Notes: a model not told the origin generated them from the letters alone. DNA of 64,000 bases from Zobellia alginiliquefaciens (GCF_029323795.1 NZ_CP119758.1:992001-1056000), one strand, 5' to 3'; counted from the stretch's first letter, positions 1 to 9,882 are shown. Numbers and translations: made by a program.

Positions 1-671
1 CTGCAGCAATACTTATGTTCGGTTCTTATTTTTATCTCAATACACTAGATAAAAATATTGTAACCAAATATGCCGAGAGCAAAGAAGTTACGCTTCCGGA
101 CAACTCAAAAGTACAATTGAATGCAGATTCTGAACTTTCATTCAGTGAAAGGAAATGGAGCGAAGAGCGGAATGTGGAGCTTAAAGGTGAAGCATTTTTT
201 AAAGTAGCCAAAGGCAAACGTTTTACAGTAGCCACAGACGCGGGAACCATTGCCGTATTGGGAACTCAGTTTAACGTAGAAAATAGAAAAGGTTTTTTTG
301 AAGTTACCTGCTTTGAAGGTTCGGTAAGTGTTTCCTTTAAGGGAAAAGAAACAAAACTTCCCGCAGGCGCCGCATTTATAGTAATAGACGGCAATATTAT
401 AGCTTCTCCAGAATCAAAATTACTGCAACCTTCATGGATGAACAATGAAAGCACGTTTAAAAGTGTACCTCTAAAATATGTGCTTAATGAGTTCCAAAGA
501 CAACATAACGTTACCGTAGAAACAAAAGGTGTAGACTTGGAACAACTGTTTACGGGAACATTTAGCAACACGGATAGGGAAATTGCCTTAAAAAGCATAA
601 GCGCACCCTCGCAAATAAAGTTTAAATTTGAGGGCAGCAAAGTGCTCTTTTATGTCGATAAGAATCCGTAA
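1..671 (+). CDS. FecR-family anti-sigma factor (5' end outside window)
   Basis: C-terminal part of a FecR-type anti-sigma regulator. The frame is open to the window edge, so the true start, the cytoplasmic sigma-binding domain and most of the membrane helix lie upstream; the first visible residues look like the end of that helix. The periplasmic FecR domain follows (V-T-L-P-D-N-S, L-N-A-D-S, V-E-L-K-G-E-A-F-F-K-V and a G-T-Q-F-N-V block), then the usual C-terminal domain with a P-L-K-Y-V-L-N-E-F stretch. In this family the periplasmic part senses the state of a TonB-dependent receptor and releases an ECF sigma factor. The receptor gene overlaps its 3' end by 20 nt, and a fecI-like sigma gene is expected just upstream. 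The ligand is unknown. Confidence 0.9.
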   Translation, partial: AAILMFGSYFYLNTLDKNIVTKYAESKEVTLPDNSKVQLNADSELSFSERKWSEERNVELKGEAFFKVAKGKRFTVATDAGTIAVLGTQFNVENRKGFFEVTCFEGSVSVSFKGKETKLPAGAAFIVIDGNIIASPESKLLQPSWMNNESTFKSVPLKYVLNEFQRQHNVTVETKGVDLEQLFTGTFSNTDREIALKSISAPSQIKFKFEGSKVLFYVDKNP

Positions 672-3171
672 ACTTCTTCTTTTCATTATAGGTCTTACGT
701 GTTTCCTAAGCGCCAACCATACCATAGCTCAAAGCTCGGACAAGGTAGGGCTATCTACTTTTCTACAGCAGCTAGAACAGGATTTCGATATTAAATTCTC
801 TTATGCGGATAATGAAATTTATGAGCTCGAAATCCATATCCCCGAAAAAAAAATATTAGCTGATATTCTTGATGATATTGAGAATCAAGCTCAAGTTGAG
901 ATAGAAAAACTTAACGAGCGTTATTATACGCTTTCCAAAAGTAACTTTGTTTCTATTTGCGCAACAGTTCTTGATAATTTTAAAATGAACACCCTTTATG
1001 GTGCCAGTATAAAAGTATTAGGCACCAATATATCTACAATTCTAGATGATAGCGGCACGTTTTCGTTAGCCAATATTCCTAGAAAGGCTTCGCTTCAAAT
1101 TAAATATTTAGGTTATAAAACCTTATTTGTAAGTGCTGACGAACTTATAAAGAAAGAGCCTTGCAGCACACTTCTATTGGCTCAATTTTATCAGCAATTA
1201 GAAGAGGTGGTTGTATATGAATTTTTAACCAAAGGACTGGTAAAACAATTAGATGGCGGCCTCCAAATGAGTAGTGAAGAGTTTGGCATTCTTCCTGGTT
1301 TAATAGAGCCCGATGTTTTAAAGACCGTTCAAGCATTGCCCGGAGTTGAAAGCACGGACGAAACCGTGTCCAATATTAATATTCGCGGGGGTAGCAATGA
1401 CCAAAACCTGGTCCTGTGGGACGGTATAAAAATGTACCAATCCGGGCACTTTTTTGGATTGATTTCTGCGTTCAACCCCTACTTAACGGATAAAGTTACG
1501 CTGATAAAAAACGGCACGGGAAGCGAATATGGCGATGGTGTTAGCGGCATTATAGACATGCGCACCAAAGATGATATTTCAGATACTTTCTTTGCAGGTG
1601 CAGGTTTTAACCTTATTGGAGGCGATGTCTATGGTCACCTTCCGATCAATGATAAATTGGCGGTACAATTTTCCGCTAGACGCTCTCTAACCGACCTAAT
1701 TAATACTCCTACCTACGATAAATTTTTCACCCGTGTTTTTGATGATAGCCAAGTGGCACAAGAAGGTAATTTCTATTTCTATGATTTTACGGGTAAGTTA
1801 TTATACGACATCAACGAAAAGCAGCACCTTCGTTTTAGTTTTATCAACATCAACAACCTGTTGGATTATACAGAGCGCGACATGGACAATGACACTGAAA
1901 TACAGAGCGCTTTAAACCAACACAACCTCTCCTTTGGGACAAGTTTAAAAAGCGATTGGAGCGAAAACTTCAGTACTTTTTTAAATGCGTATCATACAAC
2001 CTACAAGTTAAACGCCCGTAACATCTCCGGTAACGCGGAACAGATTCTTTTTCAGAATAACGAGGTTGAAGAAACGGCACTAAAACTCAATACAAACTAT
2101 ACTCCAAACCAAAATTTTGACTGGCTTAACGGGTATCAATTTACAGATACGGGTATTGCCAACGAAACATCGGTAACGCAACCTCCCTTTGAAAGCAACG
2201 CTCGCAATGTTATTAAAAGTCACGCTCTTTTTTCGGAGCTTACCTTTACCTCTACGAACAAACGGGTCTTTGCCAGAGGTGGCTTACGGATGAATTACCT
2301 AGAGAACCCGGATACTTTTAAAGAGTATATATTGGAACCTAGGGTTAGTTTTAATTATGCTTTCACCAAATATTTAAAAGTTCAAGCGCTTGGGGAATTT
2401 AAAAGTCAGGCTACCAATCAAATTATCGACTTAGAGCAAAATTTCTTAGGCATAGAAAAAAGAAGGTGGATTGTTTCCGATGGGGACCAACTGCCCATTA
2501 CCAAAAGTAAACAGGGTTCCATAGGCATCAATTATGACCATCAAAACTTTTACGTTGGGATAGAAGCTTTTTACAAAGAAGTAGATGGCATTAGCACTTC
2601 TACCCAAGGTTTTCAGAACCAAAATCAGTTTAACGGAGAAATAGGAAAGTATGATGTAAAGGGCATTGAATTCCTAATCAATAAAAAAACAGATAACTAC
2701 AGTGTATGGGCCAGCTACACCTACAATTTCAATACTTATAATTTTTCTGAAGTCGTTCCCCCAGATTTTCCGAATAATCTAGACATTAGACATGCGGCAA
2801 CATTTGCCGGCACTTACACCTTAGAAAATTTTAAATTTGGTATCGGCTTAAATTATCGTACCGGTAAACCCTATACGGAACCTGATGCGGAAGAACCCAT
2901 AAATGCCACCTTCTTCCCCAATAGGATTAACTACCAAGAACCCAATAGCAGCAGACTACCCGAATATTTACGTGCCGATGTTTCCGCTATTTACAATTTT
3001 AATATCACCAAAAAACTTAAGGCTTCCGCAGGTGTTTCCGTTTTAAACTTTACAAGTCGAAAAAATATTCTCAATACCTATTATCAATTTAATGACGATG
3101 GTGAAATAGAAAAAGTAGAAACTGTTTCTTTAGGCCTTACTCCCAATGTAAATTTCAGGGTCAGATTTTAA
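652..3171 (+). CDS. TonB-dependent receptor with STN signalling domain
   Basis: An 839-residue outer-membrane receptor. After a signal peptide ending A-Q comes a secretin/TonB short N-terminal (STN) domain (S-T-F-L-Q-Q-L-E-Q-D-F-D-I-K-F-S-Y), then a carboxypeptidase-regulatory-like beta domain, a plug (I-N-I-R-G-G-S-N-D-Q-N, G-S-E-Y-G-D-G-V-S-G-I) and a C-terminal barrel ending in R-V-R-F. STN domains on TonB receptors contact FecR proteins, and the overlapping upstream gene is FecR-like, so this is a transducing receptor. A TTG start at 628 is possible, but ATG 652 gives a clean signal peptide (M-S-I-R-I-R-K-L-L-L-F). It resembles FecA-like receptors more than SusC, and no SusD gene follows. 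The substrate cannot be told. Confidence 0.93.
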   Translation: MSIRIRKLLLFIIGLTCFLSANHTIAQSSDKVGLSTFLQQLEQDFDIKFSYADNEIYELEIHIPEKKILADILDDIENQAQVEIEKLNERYYTLSKSNFVSICATVLDNFKMNTLYGASIKVLGTNISTILDDSGTFSLANIPRKASLQIKYLGYKTLFVSADELIKKEPCSTLLLAQFYQQLEEVVVYEFLTKGLVKQLDGGLQMSSEEFGILPGLIEPDVLKTVQALPGVESTDETVSNINIRGGSNDQNLVLWDGIKMYQSGHFFGLISAFNPYLTDKVTLIKNGTGSEYGDGVSGIIDMRTKDDISDTFFAGAGFNLIGGDVYGHLPINDKLAVQFSARRSLTDLINTPTYDKFFTRVFDDSQVAQEGNFYFYDFTGKLLYDINEKQHLRFSFININNLLDYTERDMDNDTEIQSALNQHNLSFGTSLKSDWSENFSTFLNAYHTTYKLNARNISGNAEQILFQNNEVEETALKLNTNYTPNQNFDWLNGYQFTDTGIANETSVTQPPFESNARNVIKSHALFSELTFTSTNKRVFARGGLRMNYLENPDTFKEYILEPRVSFNYAFTKYLKVQALGEFKSQATNQIIDLEQNFLGIEKRRWIVSDGDQLPITKSKQGSIGINYDHQNFYVGIEAFYKEVDGISTSTQGFQNQNQFNGEIGKYDVKGIEFLINKKTDNYSVWASYTYNFNTYNFSEVVPPDFPNNLDIRHAATFAGTYTLENFKFGIGLNYRTGKPYTEPDAEEPINATFFPNRINYQEPNSSRLPEYLRADVSAIYNFNITKKLKASAGVSVLNFTSRKNILNTYYQFNDDGEIEKVETVSLGLTPNVNFRVRF

Positions 3172-3255
3172 AGTGATTAGACTAAGCCTTCACTAAATTA
3201 TAGTTAATTTTAGCGGATACATTATTCCTTATTTAACTTCCAATCCGCTCTAGCC

Positions 3256-4245
3256 ATGCCCACTATAGAAGACATCCAAAAAGCTCGAAAACGTATTGAC
3301 GGCCATATATCCCAAACACCGATCCTAAGCTCAACCCTTTTAAATGATTGGTTGGGTCATGAGATTTATTTTAAGGCAGAATGTTTGCAAAAAATAGGTG
3401 CTTTTAAAGCAAGAGGCGCATGCAACACGTTGGCTTGGTTAATAGAAAATAACGAACGGCCCAAGCATGTAATTGCCAACAGTTCCGGTAATCACTCGCA
3501 AGCAGTAGCATGGGCAGCGAGTCAGTTTAACATCCCTGCAACTATTTACATGCCCGGCTATTCATCCAAAATAAAAATTCAAGCTACCCAATCGTACGGT
3601 GCAAAAGTGGAGCTTTGTGAAAATAGGAATATTGCCGATGAACGTGTACTTGCCGCTTCCAAAGAAGAAGGCACATATTGGATTCCGCCTTTTAATCATC
3701 ATCAAGTTATCGCGGGCCAAGGCACCGCAATCTGCGAAGCCTTAGAGCAAGTAACGGACATAGATGCTGTTTTTGCACCTTGTGGTGGCGGCGGACTTTT
3801 ATCCGGTACGGTTATAGCCACAAACTCGCTATCACCAAAAACCAAAGTGCTTGGAGTTGAACCTTTAAATGCCAACGATGCCGCAGAATCATTACGTACC
3901 AACAAAATTCAAAGATTGACGGTAACACCAGATACGTTGGCCGATGGTGCCATGACCATGGCTGTTGGTGATATTACTTTTGAGTATTTAAAAAAGTTAG
4001 ACGGCATGTACGAGGTTGAAGAATCAAAACTGATATATTGGACGCAATGGCTTACCCATCTACTAAAGCTGCATATTGAACCCACTAGCGCAATGGCTAT
4101 GGAAGGTGTTGTACAATGGTTAAAAAATTGTACCACTAAAAAACGTATTATGGTTATGTTATCCGGAGGGAATATTGACCATACCAACCAATTAAAAATT
4201 TGGAATACAAATCACCTGGATTCCAGACCTGGCAATATTCTGTAG
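3256..4245 (+). CDS. PLP-dependent threonine/serine dehydratase-like enzyme
   Basis: A fold-type II pyridoxal-phosphate enzyme of 329 residues, the size of catabolic threonine dehydratases and serine racemases. The PLP lysine is in G-A-F-K-A-R-G-A (K51), the phosphate and substrate loop is S-S-G-N-H-S-Q-A near residue 76, and the glycine-rich cofactor loop is C-G-G-G-G-L-L-S-G. No C-terminal ACT domain is present, so the feedback-inhibited biosynthetic IlvA form is unlikely. Probable reaction: threonine (or serine) to 2-oxobutanoate (or pyruvate) plus ammonia, in the cytoplasm. Serine racemase activity cannot be excluded from sequence. It appears to be a single gene, converging on the metallopeptidase gene 9 nt away. 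Confidence 0.88.
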   Translation: MPTIEDIQKARKRIDGHISQTPILSSTLLNDWLGHEIYFKAECLQKIGAFKARGACNTLAWLIENNERPKHVIANSSGNHSQAVAWAASQFNIPATIYMPGYSSKIKIQATQSYGAKVELCENRNIADERVLAASKEEGTYWIPPFNHHQVIAGQGTAICEALEQVTDIDAVFAPCGGGGLLSGTVIATNSLSPKTKVLGVEPLNANDAAESLRTNKIQRLTVTPDTLADGAMTMAVGDITFEYLKKLDGMYEVEESKLIYWTQWLTHLLKLHIEPTSAMAMEGVVQWLKNCTTKKRIMVMLSGGNIDHTNQLKIWNTNHLDSRPGNIL

Positions 4246-4254
4246 TTCCTAAAA

Positions 4255-5088
4255 TTAGGATTCTATAGTTGCTATTTCTCCGGGAAGTTGTTCTGGTATA
4301 ACTTGAAAATCAAAATTTAGCATTTTTTGAATAATCGCATAGAGTTCCGGAAAATCAGCTAAGAATTTTTGGGGTGTTTCCGCATAATTTTCCACCGCTA
4401 CAGAAAAGAATTCTTGCAGGTTGGTCATTCCATATTCTCTAAAATAATTAGAATCCGCCAACTTTTGAGCGTACCCTTCCCTCAAGAAAATCTCTTTTAT
4501 TTTTTTAAGTCCCACCCTAAACTTTCTGGCTTCCCAAGAACTTTTCCGAATCATTTCGAAACTAAGTGCATGGGCAAATTCATGCAAAGCCAAGTTCAGG
4601 TTGTCATCTGAAATCCGGAACCCTTCCCAAATGGTATCGGCGGAAACAATAACCGTTTTAAACCGAGGGTTGTACTCTCCCAAATGGTGTCTTCTATTGA
4701 TACGGGAATAGTATTTTGAGGGATAAACGATAATTCGCAACAGTGAACGTCGCATTTTATAGTCCTTTAAACCCAATGTCATTAATATGGCAGAAGCGCT
4801 TAATAGCAATTTCAGTTCTTCTTTTTCATCTACCCGTCCATAGAAAACAAACTTCTTTCTACTTCTAAACCACATAATACGCTTATCGCACTTCTCTCGT
4901 AATGAAATGGGCAGTTCAGAATAAATTGCAAAATTATCTTCTAGTAACCGCCTATCTTTAGCAGAAAGTAACTTTGTTCTTACAAAGGGATTCAAAGCAT
5001 AGAGGCCAATGGTATAGTAGACCATATACAACACCTGAAACAAAAGAAAGGCTAGCGCCAAAATTTTGAAATTATGCTCTGTTAACAT
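4255..5088 (-). CDS. MtfA-like zinc metallopeptidase (M90 family), membrane-anchored
   Basis: A 277-residue protein with an N-terminal hydrophobic helix (residues about 8-30) and an H-E-F-A-H zinc site (H169, E170, H173), followed by a downstream region with E-F-F-S-V-A-V-E-N as in the MtfA/M90 group. In enterobacteria MtfA is a peptidase that binds the Mlc repressor. That partner is not expected here, so only peptidase activity is inferred. The N-terminal anchor is a difference from soluble E. coli MtfA. The gene stands between the dehydratase (convergent) and argS (same strand, about 46 nt upstream) and may be read through from argS. Confidence 0.8.
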   Translation of the reverse strand: MLTEHNFKILALAFLLFQVLYMVYYTIGLYALNPFVRTKLLSAKDRRLLEDNFAIYSELPISLREKCDKRIMWFRSRKKFVFYGRVDEKEELKLLLSASAILMTLGLKDYKMRRSLLRIIVYPSKYYSRINRRHHLGEYNPRFKTVIVSADTIWEGFRISDDNLNLALHEFAHALSFEMIRKSSWEARKFRVGLKKIKEIFLREGYAQKLADSNYFREYGMTNLQEFFSVAVENYAETPQKFLADFPELYAIIQKMLNFDFQVIPEQLPGEIATIES

Positions 5089-5134
5089 ACTGCTTACAAC
5101 TCCAAAAAAGATTTTAAATTGTACAGGACTATTT

Positions 5135-6910
5135 CTACATACGCTCCGGAACGTCTATTCCTAAAAGTTTAAATGCAGATGCTACCACTTCACTCACTTT
5201 TTGAGAAAGTTGCACACGCAATAATCGTTTTTGCTCATCGGTTTCTCCTAAAATAGAAACCTGCTGATAGAATGAGTTAAATTCCTTTACCAAATCGTAA
5301 GTATAGTTGGCAATTAGAGCTGGACTATAATTCTCTGCTGCCAATTGAATAACTTCCGGGTACAATTGCAATTGTTTTATAAGCTCCTTTTCTTTGTCAT
5401 GCAAAGCATTGACTATTACATCCGCAGTGGTATCAAAATCTGCCTTTCTTAGGATAGACTGAATACGCGCATAGGTATATTGAATAAAAGGCCCTGTATT
5501 CCCTTGAAAATCTACAGATTCTTCAGGATCAAAAAGAATACGTTTTTTGGGGTCTACTTTTAAAATAAAGTACTTAAGTGCCCCAAGGCCAATTAATTTA
5601 TAGAGGGCATTTTTCTCTTCATCAGAATACCCCTCCAACTTGCCTAAATCTTCCGATATTTGAGCGGCCGTTCTGGTCATATCGTTCATTAAATCATCCG
5701 CATCTACAACGGTGCCTTCCCTACTCTTCATTTTACCACTTGGTAAATCTACCATACCGTAGCTCAAATGATGTAGGTTTTCAGACCAAGAAAAACCAAG
5801 TTTCTTCAAGATCAAAAACAACACTTTAAAGTGATAATCTTGCTCATTACCCACCGTGTAGACCATACCACCCACATCTGGATAATCTTTAACTCTTTGT
5901 ATAGCCGTACCTATATCTTGGGTCATATAGACTGCCGTGCCATCTGAACGGAGTACTATTTTTTCATCAAGACCATCATCTGTCAAGTCTATCCAAACAC
6001 TACCATCTTCCTTTTTAAAGAATATTCCTTTTTCTAGTCCGCCCGCCACTACATCTTTACCTAATAAATAGGTGTTACTTTCGTAGTATAAAGTATCAAA
6101 ATCAACACCCAGGTTTTTATAGGTAACATCAAAGCCTTTATAGACCCAGCCGTTCATTTCTTTCCAAAGCGAAACGACTTCCTCATCACCGGCTTCCCAT
6201 TTTTGAAGCATTTCTTGAGCTTCCAACAGAATAGGAGCTTCTTTTTCAGCTACCTTTTTATCAGTTCCTGCGGCTACCATTTCAGCTATTTCGGCCTTAT
6301 AAGCTTTATCAAAAGCAACATAATAGTTACCAACCAGTTTATCGCCTTTTAGCCCTGTACTTTCTGGTGTCTCCCCATTTCCAAAACGCTGCCACGCTAA
6401 CATACTTTTACAAATATGAATGCCACGGTCGTTTATAATCTGGGTTTTGTACACCTTCTTACCCGAAGCCTTTAAAATCTCGGCAACGGAATACCCTAAG
6501 AGGTTATTTCTAATATGTCCTAAGTGCAAAGGTTTGTTGGTGTTAGGTGAAGAATATTCCACCATTATAGCATCGTTTTCTTTTTGAGAAACAAAACCAT
6601 AGCTGTCATTTGCTTTTATCCCGTTGAAGAAATCAAGATAATAAGCATCTGCAATAACCAAGTTCAAAAAACCCTTAATTACATTAAAACCAGTAACCTC
6701 AGCTACTTCTTTTTCCAGATACGCACCTATTTGCTCACCTATTTGAACAGGGTTTCCTTTTACGAAACGAAGCATAGGAAATACCACAATAGTTACATCA
6801 CCTTCAAAATCTTTTCGGGTAGGTTGAAACTCCACTGATGGAAGTTCTATTTCAAAAATAGCTGCAACCGCCTCTTTAACCTTGGTTTCTAAAATTGCTT
6901 GAATACTCAT
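5135..6910 (-). CDS. argS: Arginyl-tRNA synthetase
   Basis: Class I synthetase that charges tRNA-Arg; 591 residues from ATG 6910. Visible are the N-terminal Add1-like domain, the HIGH signature P-L-H-L-G-H-I-R-N-N (residues about 127-136), a degenerate KMSKS as G-K-M-K-S-R-E-G, and a C-terminal DALR anticodon-binding domain containing N-T-G-P-F-I-Q-Y-T-Y-A-R. A TTG at 6934 would add eight residues, but it lies inside a perfect promoter -7 element (6932-6939), so 6910 is preferred and the mRNA leader is short. The length is normal for bacterial ArgRS. Confidence 0.98.
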   Translation of the reverse strand: MSIQAILETKVKEAVAAIFEIELPSVEFQPTRKDFEGDVTIVVFPMLRFVKGNPVQIGEQIGAYLEKEVAEVTGFNVIKGFLNLVIADAYYLDFFNGIKANDSYGFVSQKENDAIMVEYSSPNTNKPLHLGHIRNNLLGYSVAEILKASGKKVYKTQIINDRGIHICKSMLAWQRFGNGETPESTGLKGDKLVGNYYVAFDKAYKAEIAEMVAAGTDKKVAEKEAPILLEAQEMLQKWEAGDEEVVSLWKEMNGWVYKGFDVTYKNLGVDFDTLYYESNTYLLGKDVVAGGLEKGIFFKKEDGSVWIDLTDDGLDEKIVLRSDGTAVYMTQDIGTAIQRVKDYPDVGGMVYTVGNEQDYHFKVLFLILKKLGFSWSENLHHLSYGMVDLPSGKMKSREGTVVDADDLMNDMTRTAAQISEDLGKLEGYSDEEKNALYKLIGLGALKYFILKVDPKKRILFDPEESVDFQGNTGPFIQYTYARIQSILRKADFDTTADVIVNALHDKEKELIKQLQLYPEVIQLAAENYSPALIANYTYDLVKEFNSFYQQVSILGETDEQKRLLRVQLSQKVSEVVASAFKLLGIDVPERM

Positions 6911-6931
6911 ATAATCTATCGTTTCAGGCTG

Positions 6932-6939
6932 CAAAACTA
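6932..6939 (-). promoter_or_regulatory. argS promoter -7 element
   Basis: On the minus strand this reads TAGTTTTG, an exact match to the Bacteroidota TAnnTTTG -7 consensus, 21 nt before the argS ATG. I do not see a clear TTG -33 element at the expected distance. The position argues against the alternative TTG start codon that overlaps it. Confidence 0.55.
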
Positions 6940-7046
6940 ATCATTTTTTACGCTTTTACCCTAAGACTAGGTGTATTGGCTTCGGTTTTCTTTAACTTTA
7001 TGAAAATGGCACCATATTGAGCAATTAATTTTAAAAGAGACCCTAC

Positions 7047-7472
7047 ATGCTTTTAAACGTATCATATACAGACAAACAGGTTACCAAAAAAATAGATGAA
7101 GCGGTAGGAAAGCCTTTTACGCTACGTAAAAGGTGGGATATGGGTGGCATAGGTTCGCCGCGGTTGTTCATTACCGAAACCAGTGTTGAAATTAGAAACC
7201 TGTTGATTTTAGACAATAACCGCGATCAATGTAATATTGAACTACGGCCAAAAGGAATCATAGTTCGCTTCAGGTCGTTATTGGAAACTTTTGCTTTGGT
7301 CATTCCATTTTACAAACTCACGTTATACAAAGGTGATATTGGAATCTATTCCATTTATCGCGACCATTATTTTATTAAAGTTAAAGCAGATACTAAAGCC
7401 ATTCAGAAATTCTTTATTAAAATTCAAAATTACAAAGCCGACAATTCACCCACCTCAATCGAAGACCTATAA
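7047..7472 (+). CDS. Conserved hypothetical protein, 141 aa
   Basis: A soluble 141-residue protein that I cannot assign to a named family. It has no signal peptide. It is basic and beta-rich in appearance (I-E-L-R-P-K-G-I-I-V-R-F, L-T-L-Y-K-G-D-I-G-I-Y) and ends in an amphipathic helix (A-I-Q-K-F-F-I-K-I-Q). The look is of a small PH-like or GRAM-like fold, but that is an impression only. It is followed after 13 nt by the SDR/DUF2867 gene, so the two are probably co-transcribed. Start ATG 7047 is the first in frame after a stop-rich spacer. Confidence 0.7.
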   Translation: MLLNVSYTDKQVTKKIDEAVGKPFTLRKRWDMGGIGSPRLFITETSVEIRNLLILDNNRDQCNIELRPKGIIVRFRSLLETFALVIPFYKLTLYKGDIGIYSIYRDHYFIKVKADTKAIQKFFIKIQNYKADNSPTSIEDL

Positions 7473-7485
7473 TACATAGCAGCCC

Positions 7486-8913
7486 ATGAAAATACTCTTA
7501 ACAGGTGCCAATGGCTATATTGGTATGCGATTGTTACCGCAATTATTGGACATGGGCCATGAAGTGGTGTGCACCGTTCGTGATGAAGCTCGGTTTTCTA
7601 TTGAGAAAGAAATGCGAGCGCAGATTGAGGTTCTGGAAGTCGATTTCCTAAAGGAGGTTGAACCTTTTAAAATTCCGAAGGATATTAATGCCGCCTATTT
7701 TCTAATACACTCCATGAGTTCATCTACGCAAGATTTTGATGCCATGGAAGCCAAAACTGCGAAAAATTTCAATGCCTACCTCAGCGAAACCCAAGTTAAA
7801 CAAGTTATTTATCTCAGTGGAATCGTAAACGAAGAGAACCTATCCAAACACCTTTGGTCTAGAAAGAATGTAGAGCGCATACTTTATGAAGGCTCTTTTG
7901 AACTAACCGTTTTACGGGCCGGTATTATAGTGGGCTCAGGAAGTTCATCATTTGAAATTATACGTGACCTCTGCGAAAAATTACCGGTTATGATTACACC
8001 AAAATGGGTATTGACCAAAACACAGCCCATTGCCATTAGGGATATCCTAACTTTTTTGACCGGTGTTCTGGGCAATGAAAAAACCTATAATGGTTCTTTT
8101 GATATTGCCGGACCCGATGTCCTCACCTACAAACAGATGTTGGAGCAATATGCCGAAGTGCGAGGGTTTAAAAACTATATTATGACGGTTCCCGTAATGA
8201 CCCCCAAACTATCTAGTTACTGGCTTTATTTGGTAACCTCTACCTCATATAAATTGGCATTGAACCTTGTAGATAGTATGAAAATAGAGGTCATTGCCAG
8301 CAACAATCGGTTACAGGAAATTCTGAACATCAAACCACATAGCTACAAAGAGGCCATTGATTTAGCATTTAAAAAGATAGAGCAAAATCTCGTGGTAAGC
8401 AGCTGGAAAGACAGCATGGTGAGCGGCCGCTTTAAAAAGAATTTGGAGAAATACATTCAGGTTCCAAAATATGGGGTTTTAAAAGATGAGAAAAAAGTAA
8501 AAGTGGACAACCCTGACCAGGTTTTAAAAAACATCTGGAAAATTGGTGGGGAAACGGGCTGGTATTATGGGAATTGGCTCTGGAAAATACGGGGAATAAT
8601 AGATAAGTTTTCGGGTGGTGTAGGCCTCCGACGAGGACGTACGCATCCGGATAAAATTTATGCTGGCGATTCATTGGATTTTTGGCGTGTTCTTCTAGCG
8701 GATAAAAAAGCAAAGCGCCTTCTACTTTTTGCCGAAATGAAGTTGCCCGGCGAAGCTTGGCTAGAATTTAAAATTGATGAACACAATGTTTTACACCAGA
8801 CTGCAACTTTTAGACCTAGGGGCTTAAAAGGGCGCTTGTATTGGTACAGTATTGTGCCTTTTCATTACTTTATCTTTGGAGGTATGATACGTAATATTGC
8901 CAAAGCAAAATGA
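7486..8913 (+). CDS. SDR-family NAD(P)-binding protein with C-terminal DUF2867
   Basis: A 475-residue two-part protein. Residues 1 to about 290 form an atypical short-chain dehydrogenase/NAD(P)H-binding Rossmann domain with T-G-A-N-G-Y-I-G at the N terminus (glycine-rich G-x-x-G-x-x-G) and a V-I-Y-L-S-G-I-V strand. From about residue 340 comes a DUF2867 domain (G-W-Y-Y-G-N-W-L-W, L-D-F-W-R-V, A-E-M-K-L-P-G-E-A-W-L-E-F). This fusion is common in Bacteroidota and proteobacteria, but its substrate is unknown. Its ATG-ATGA overlap with the next gene indicates translational coupling to a secreted protein. Confidence 0.88.
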   Translation: MKILLTGANGYIGMRLLPQLLDMGHEVVCTVRDEARFSIEKEMRAQIEVLEVDFLKEVEPFKIPKDINAAYFLIHSMSSSTQDFDAMEAKTAKNFNAYLSETQVKQVIYLSGIVNEENLSKHLWSRKNVERILYEGSFELTVLRAGIIVGSGSSSFEIIRDLCEKLPVMITPKWVLTKTQPIAIRDILTFLTGVLGNEKTYNGSFDIAGPDVLTYKQMLEQYAEVRGFKNYIMTVPVMTPKLSSYWLYLVTSTSYKLALNLVDSMKIEVIASNNRLQEILNIKPHSYKEAIDLAFKKIEQNLVVSSWKDSMVSGRFKKNLEKYIQVPKYGVLKDEKKVKVDNPDQVLKNIWKIGGETGWYYGNWLWKIRGIIDKFSGGVGLRRGRTHPDKIYAGDSLDFWRVLLADKKAKRLLLFAEMKLPGEAWLEFKIDEHNVLHQTATFRPRGLKGRLYWYSIVPFHYFIFGGMIRNIAKAK

Positions 8914-9830
8914 ACAAAAATCCATCGTTCTGCCATACAAAGCTTTTTTGGCTTTTCCTGTCCTTCTTAACATTATCATGGGGATACGCACAGAATGACA
9001 AACTGAAGAGCCTGGAAATTCCTAAAACTCCTCCACTAGGTTACGAATCCATTTTAACCGCAGAACTTAACGATGCTTTAATGCCGGGGGCAGCTTATGA
9101 AGTTGGATTTTGGATTTTTGGCAAGCAATTGCAAGACGAGAGTTACTCCTATCCAATTACTGTATTCCCTTCTAATGGTGGTGATATATCAAATGAAGGT
9201 ATTTCGGATATTGTTGAGTCCGTTCAACCCTCACCTAAATTAGAAGTAAACCCACCACCAAACTATGCTACCCGTGGCCATTTTACTTTTATAGTTAGAC
9301 CAGATAAGCCATATGATTATTTAACTATCGCCCTAAAAAACACAGATACAAAGGCATCACCCATCAACTTTAAAAAAGACATTAAGGTAATAGGTGTTTT
9401 TTCAAAACCACTTCCCAACCGAGCAATGGAAAAAGTTGTCCCTCCCAAAGATGCAGGAACTATAATACCCGACACCCCAGTTAAGATTGCGGAACGCACA
9501 TTAATAGACAGCTTTGAACGCTATTCCGTTTCAGAGAAAAATGTTCAATTAGGGCTGTACGACCACCGCAGAATAGATAATGATATTGTAACAGTTTACC
9601 TGAATGGTAAAATTGCCGTTGAGCAGGTTGCCTTAAAGCGAAAAAAACAGTTCTTTAAACTTAATCTACAACCGGGTGAAAATATCATAACCCTACATGC
9701 CGAGAACTTGGGTGATGTAGCTCCAAACACTTCCGCTATATTAATCAAAACGAAAACAGAAGAATTTATGGCGGTATTGGAGTCCGATTTAGGGCAAAGT
9801 TCTTATTTTACACTCATCTATGAGAAGTAA
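8910..9830 (+). CDS. Secreted protein of unknown function
   Basis: A 306-residue protein starting within the stop codon of the SDR gene (ATGA overlap). The N terminus has a signal peptide of about 26 residues ending in G-Y-A-Q. The rest is predicted beta-rich, with no catalytic motif I can name; a repeated pattern of hydrophobic strands ([26 protein letters not shown]) suggests an immunoglobulin-like or jelly-roll C-terminal domain. Location is probably periplasmic or surface. The function is unknown; the coupling suggests expression with the SDR protein even though the two occupy different compartments. Confidence 0.72.
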   Translation: MNKNPSFCHTKLFWLFLSFLTLSWGYAQNDKLKSLEIPKTPPLGYESILTAELNDALMPGAAYEVGFWIFGKQLQDESYSYPITVFPSNGGDISNEGISDIVESVQPSPKLEVNPPPNYATRGHFTFIVRPDKPYDYLTIALKNTDTKASPINFKKDIKVIGVFSKPLPNRAMEKVVPPKDAGTIIPDTPVKIAERTLIDSFERYSVSEKNVQLGLYDHRRIDNDIVTVYLNGKIAVEQVALKRKKQFFKLNLQPGENIITLHAENLGDVAPNTSAILIKTKTEEFMAVLESDLGQSSYFTLIYEK

Positions 9831-9882
9831 TGGATAGGTAATATACGAAACACAACTATCACCCGAAACCGAATACCAGCCA

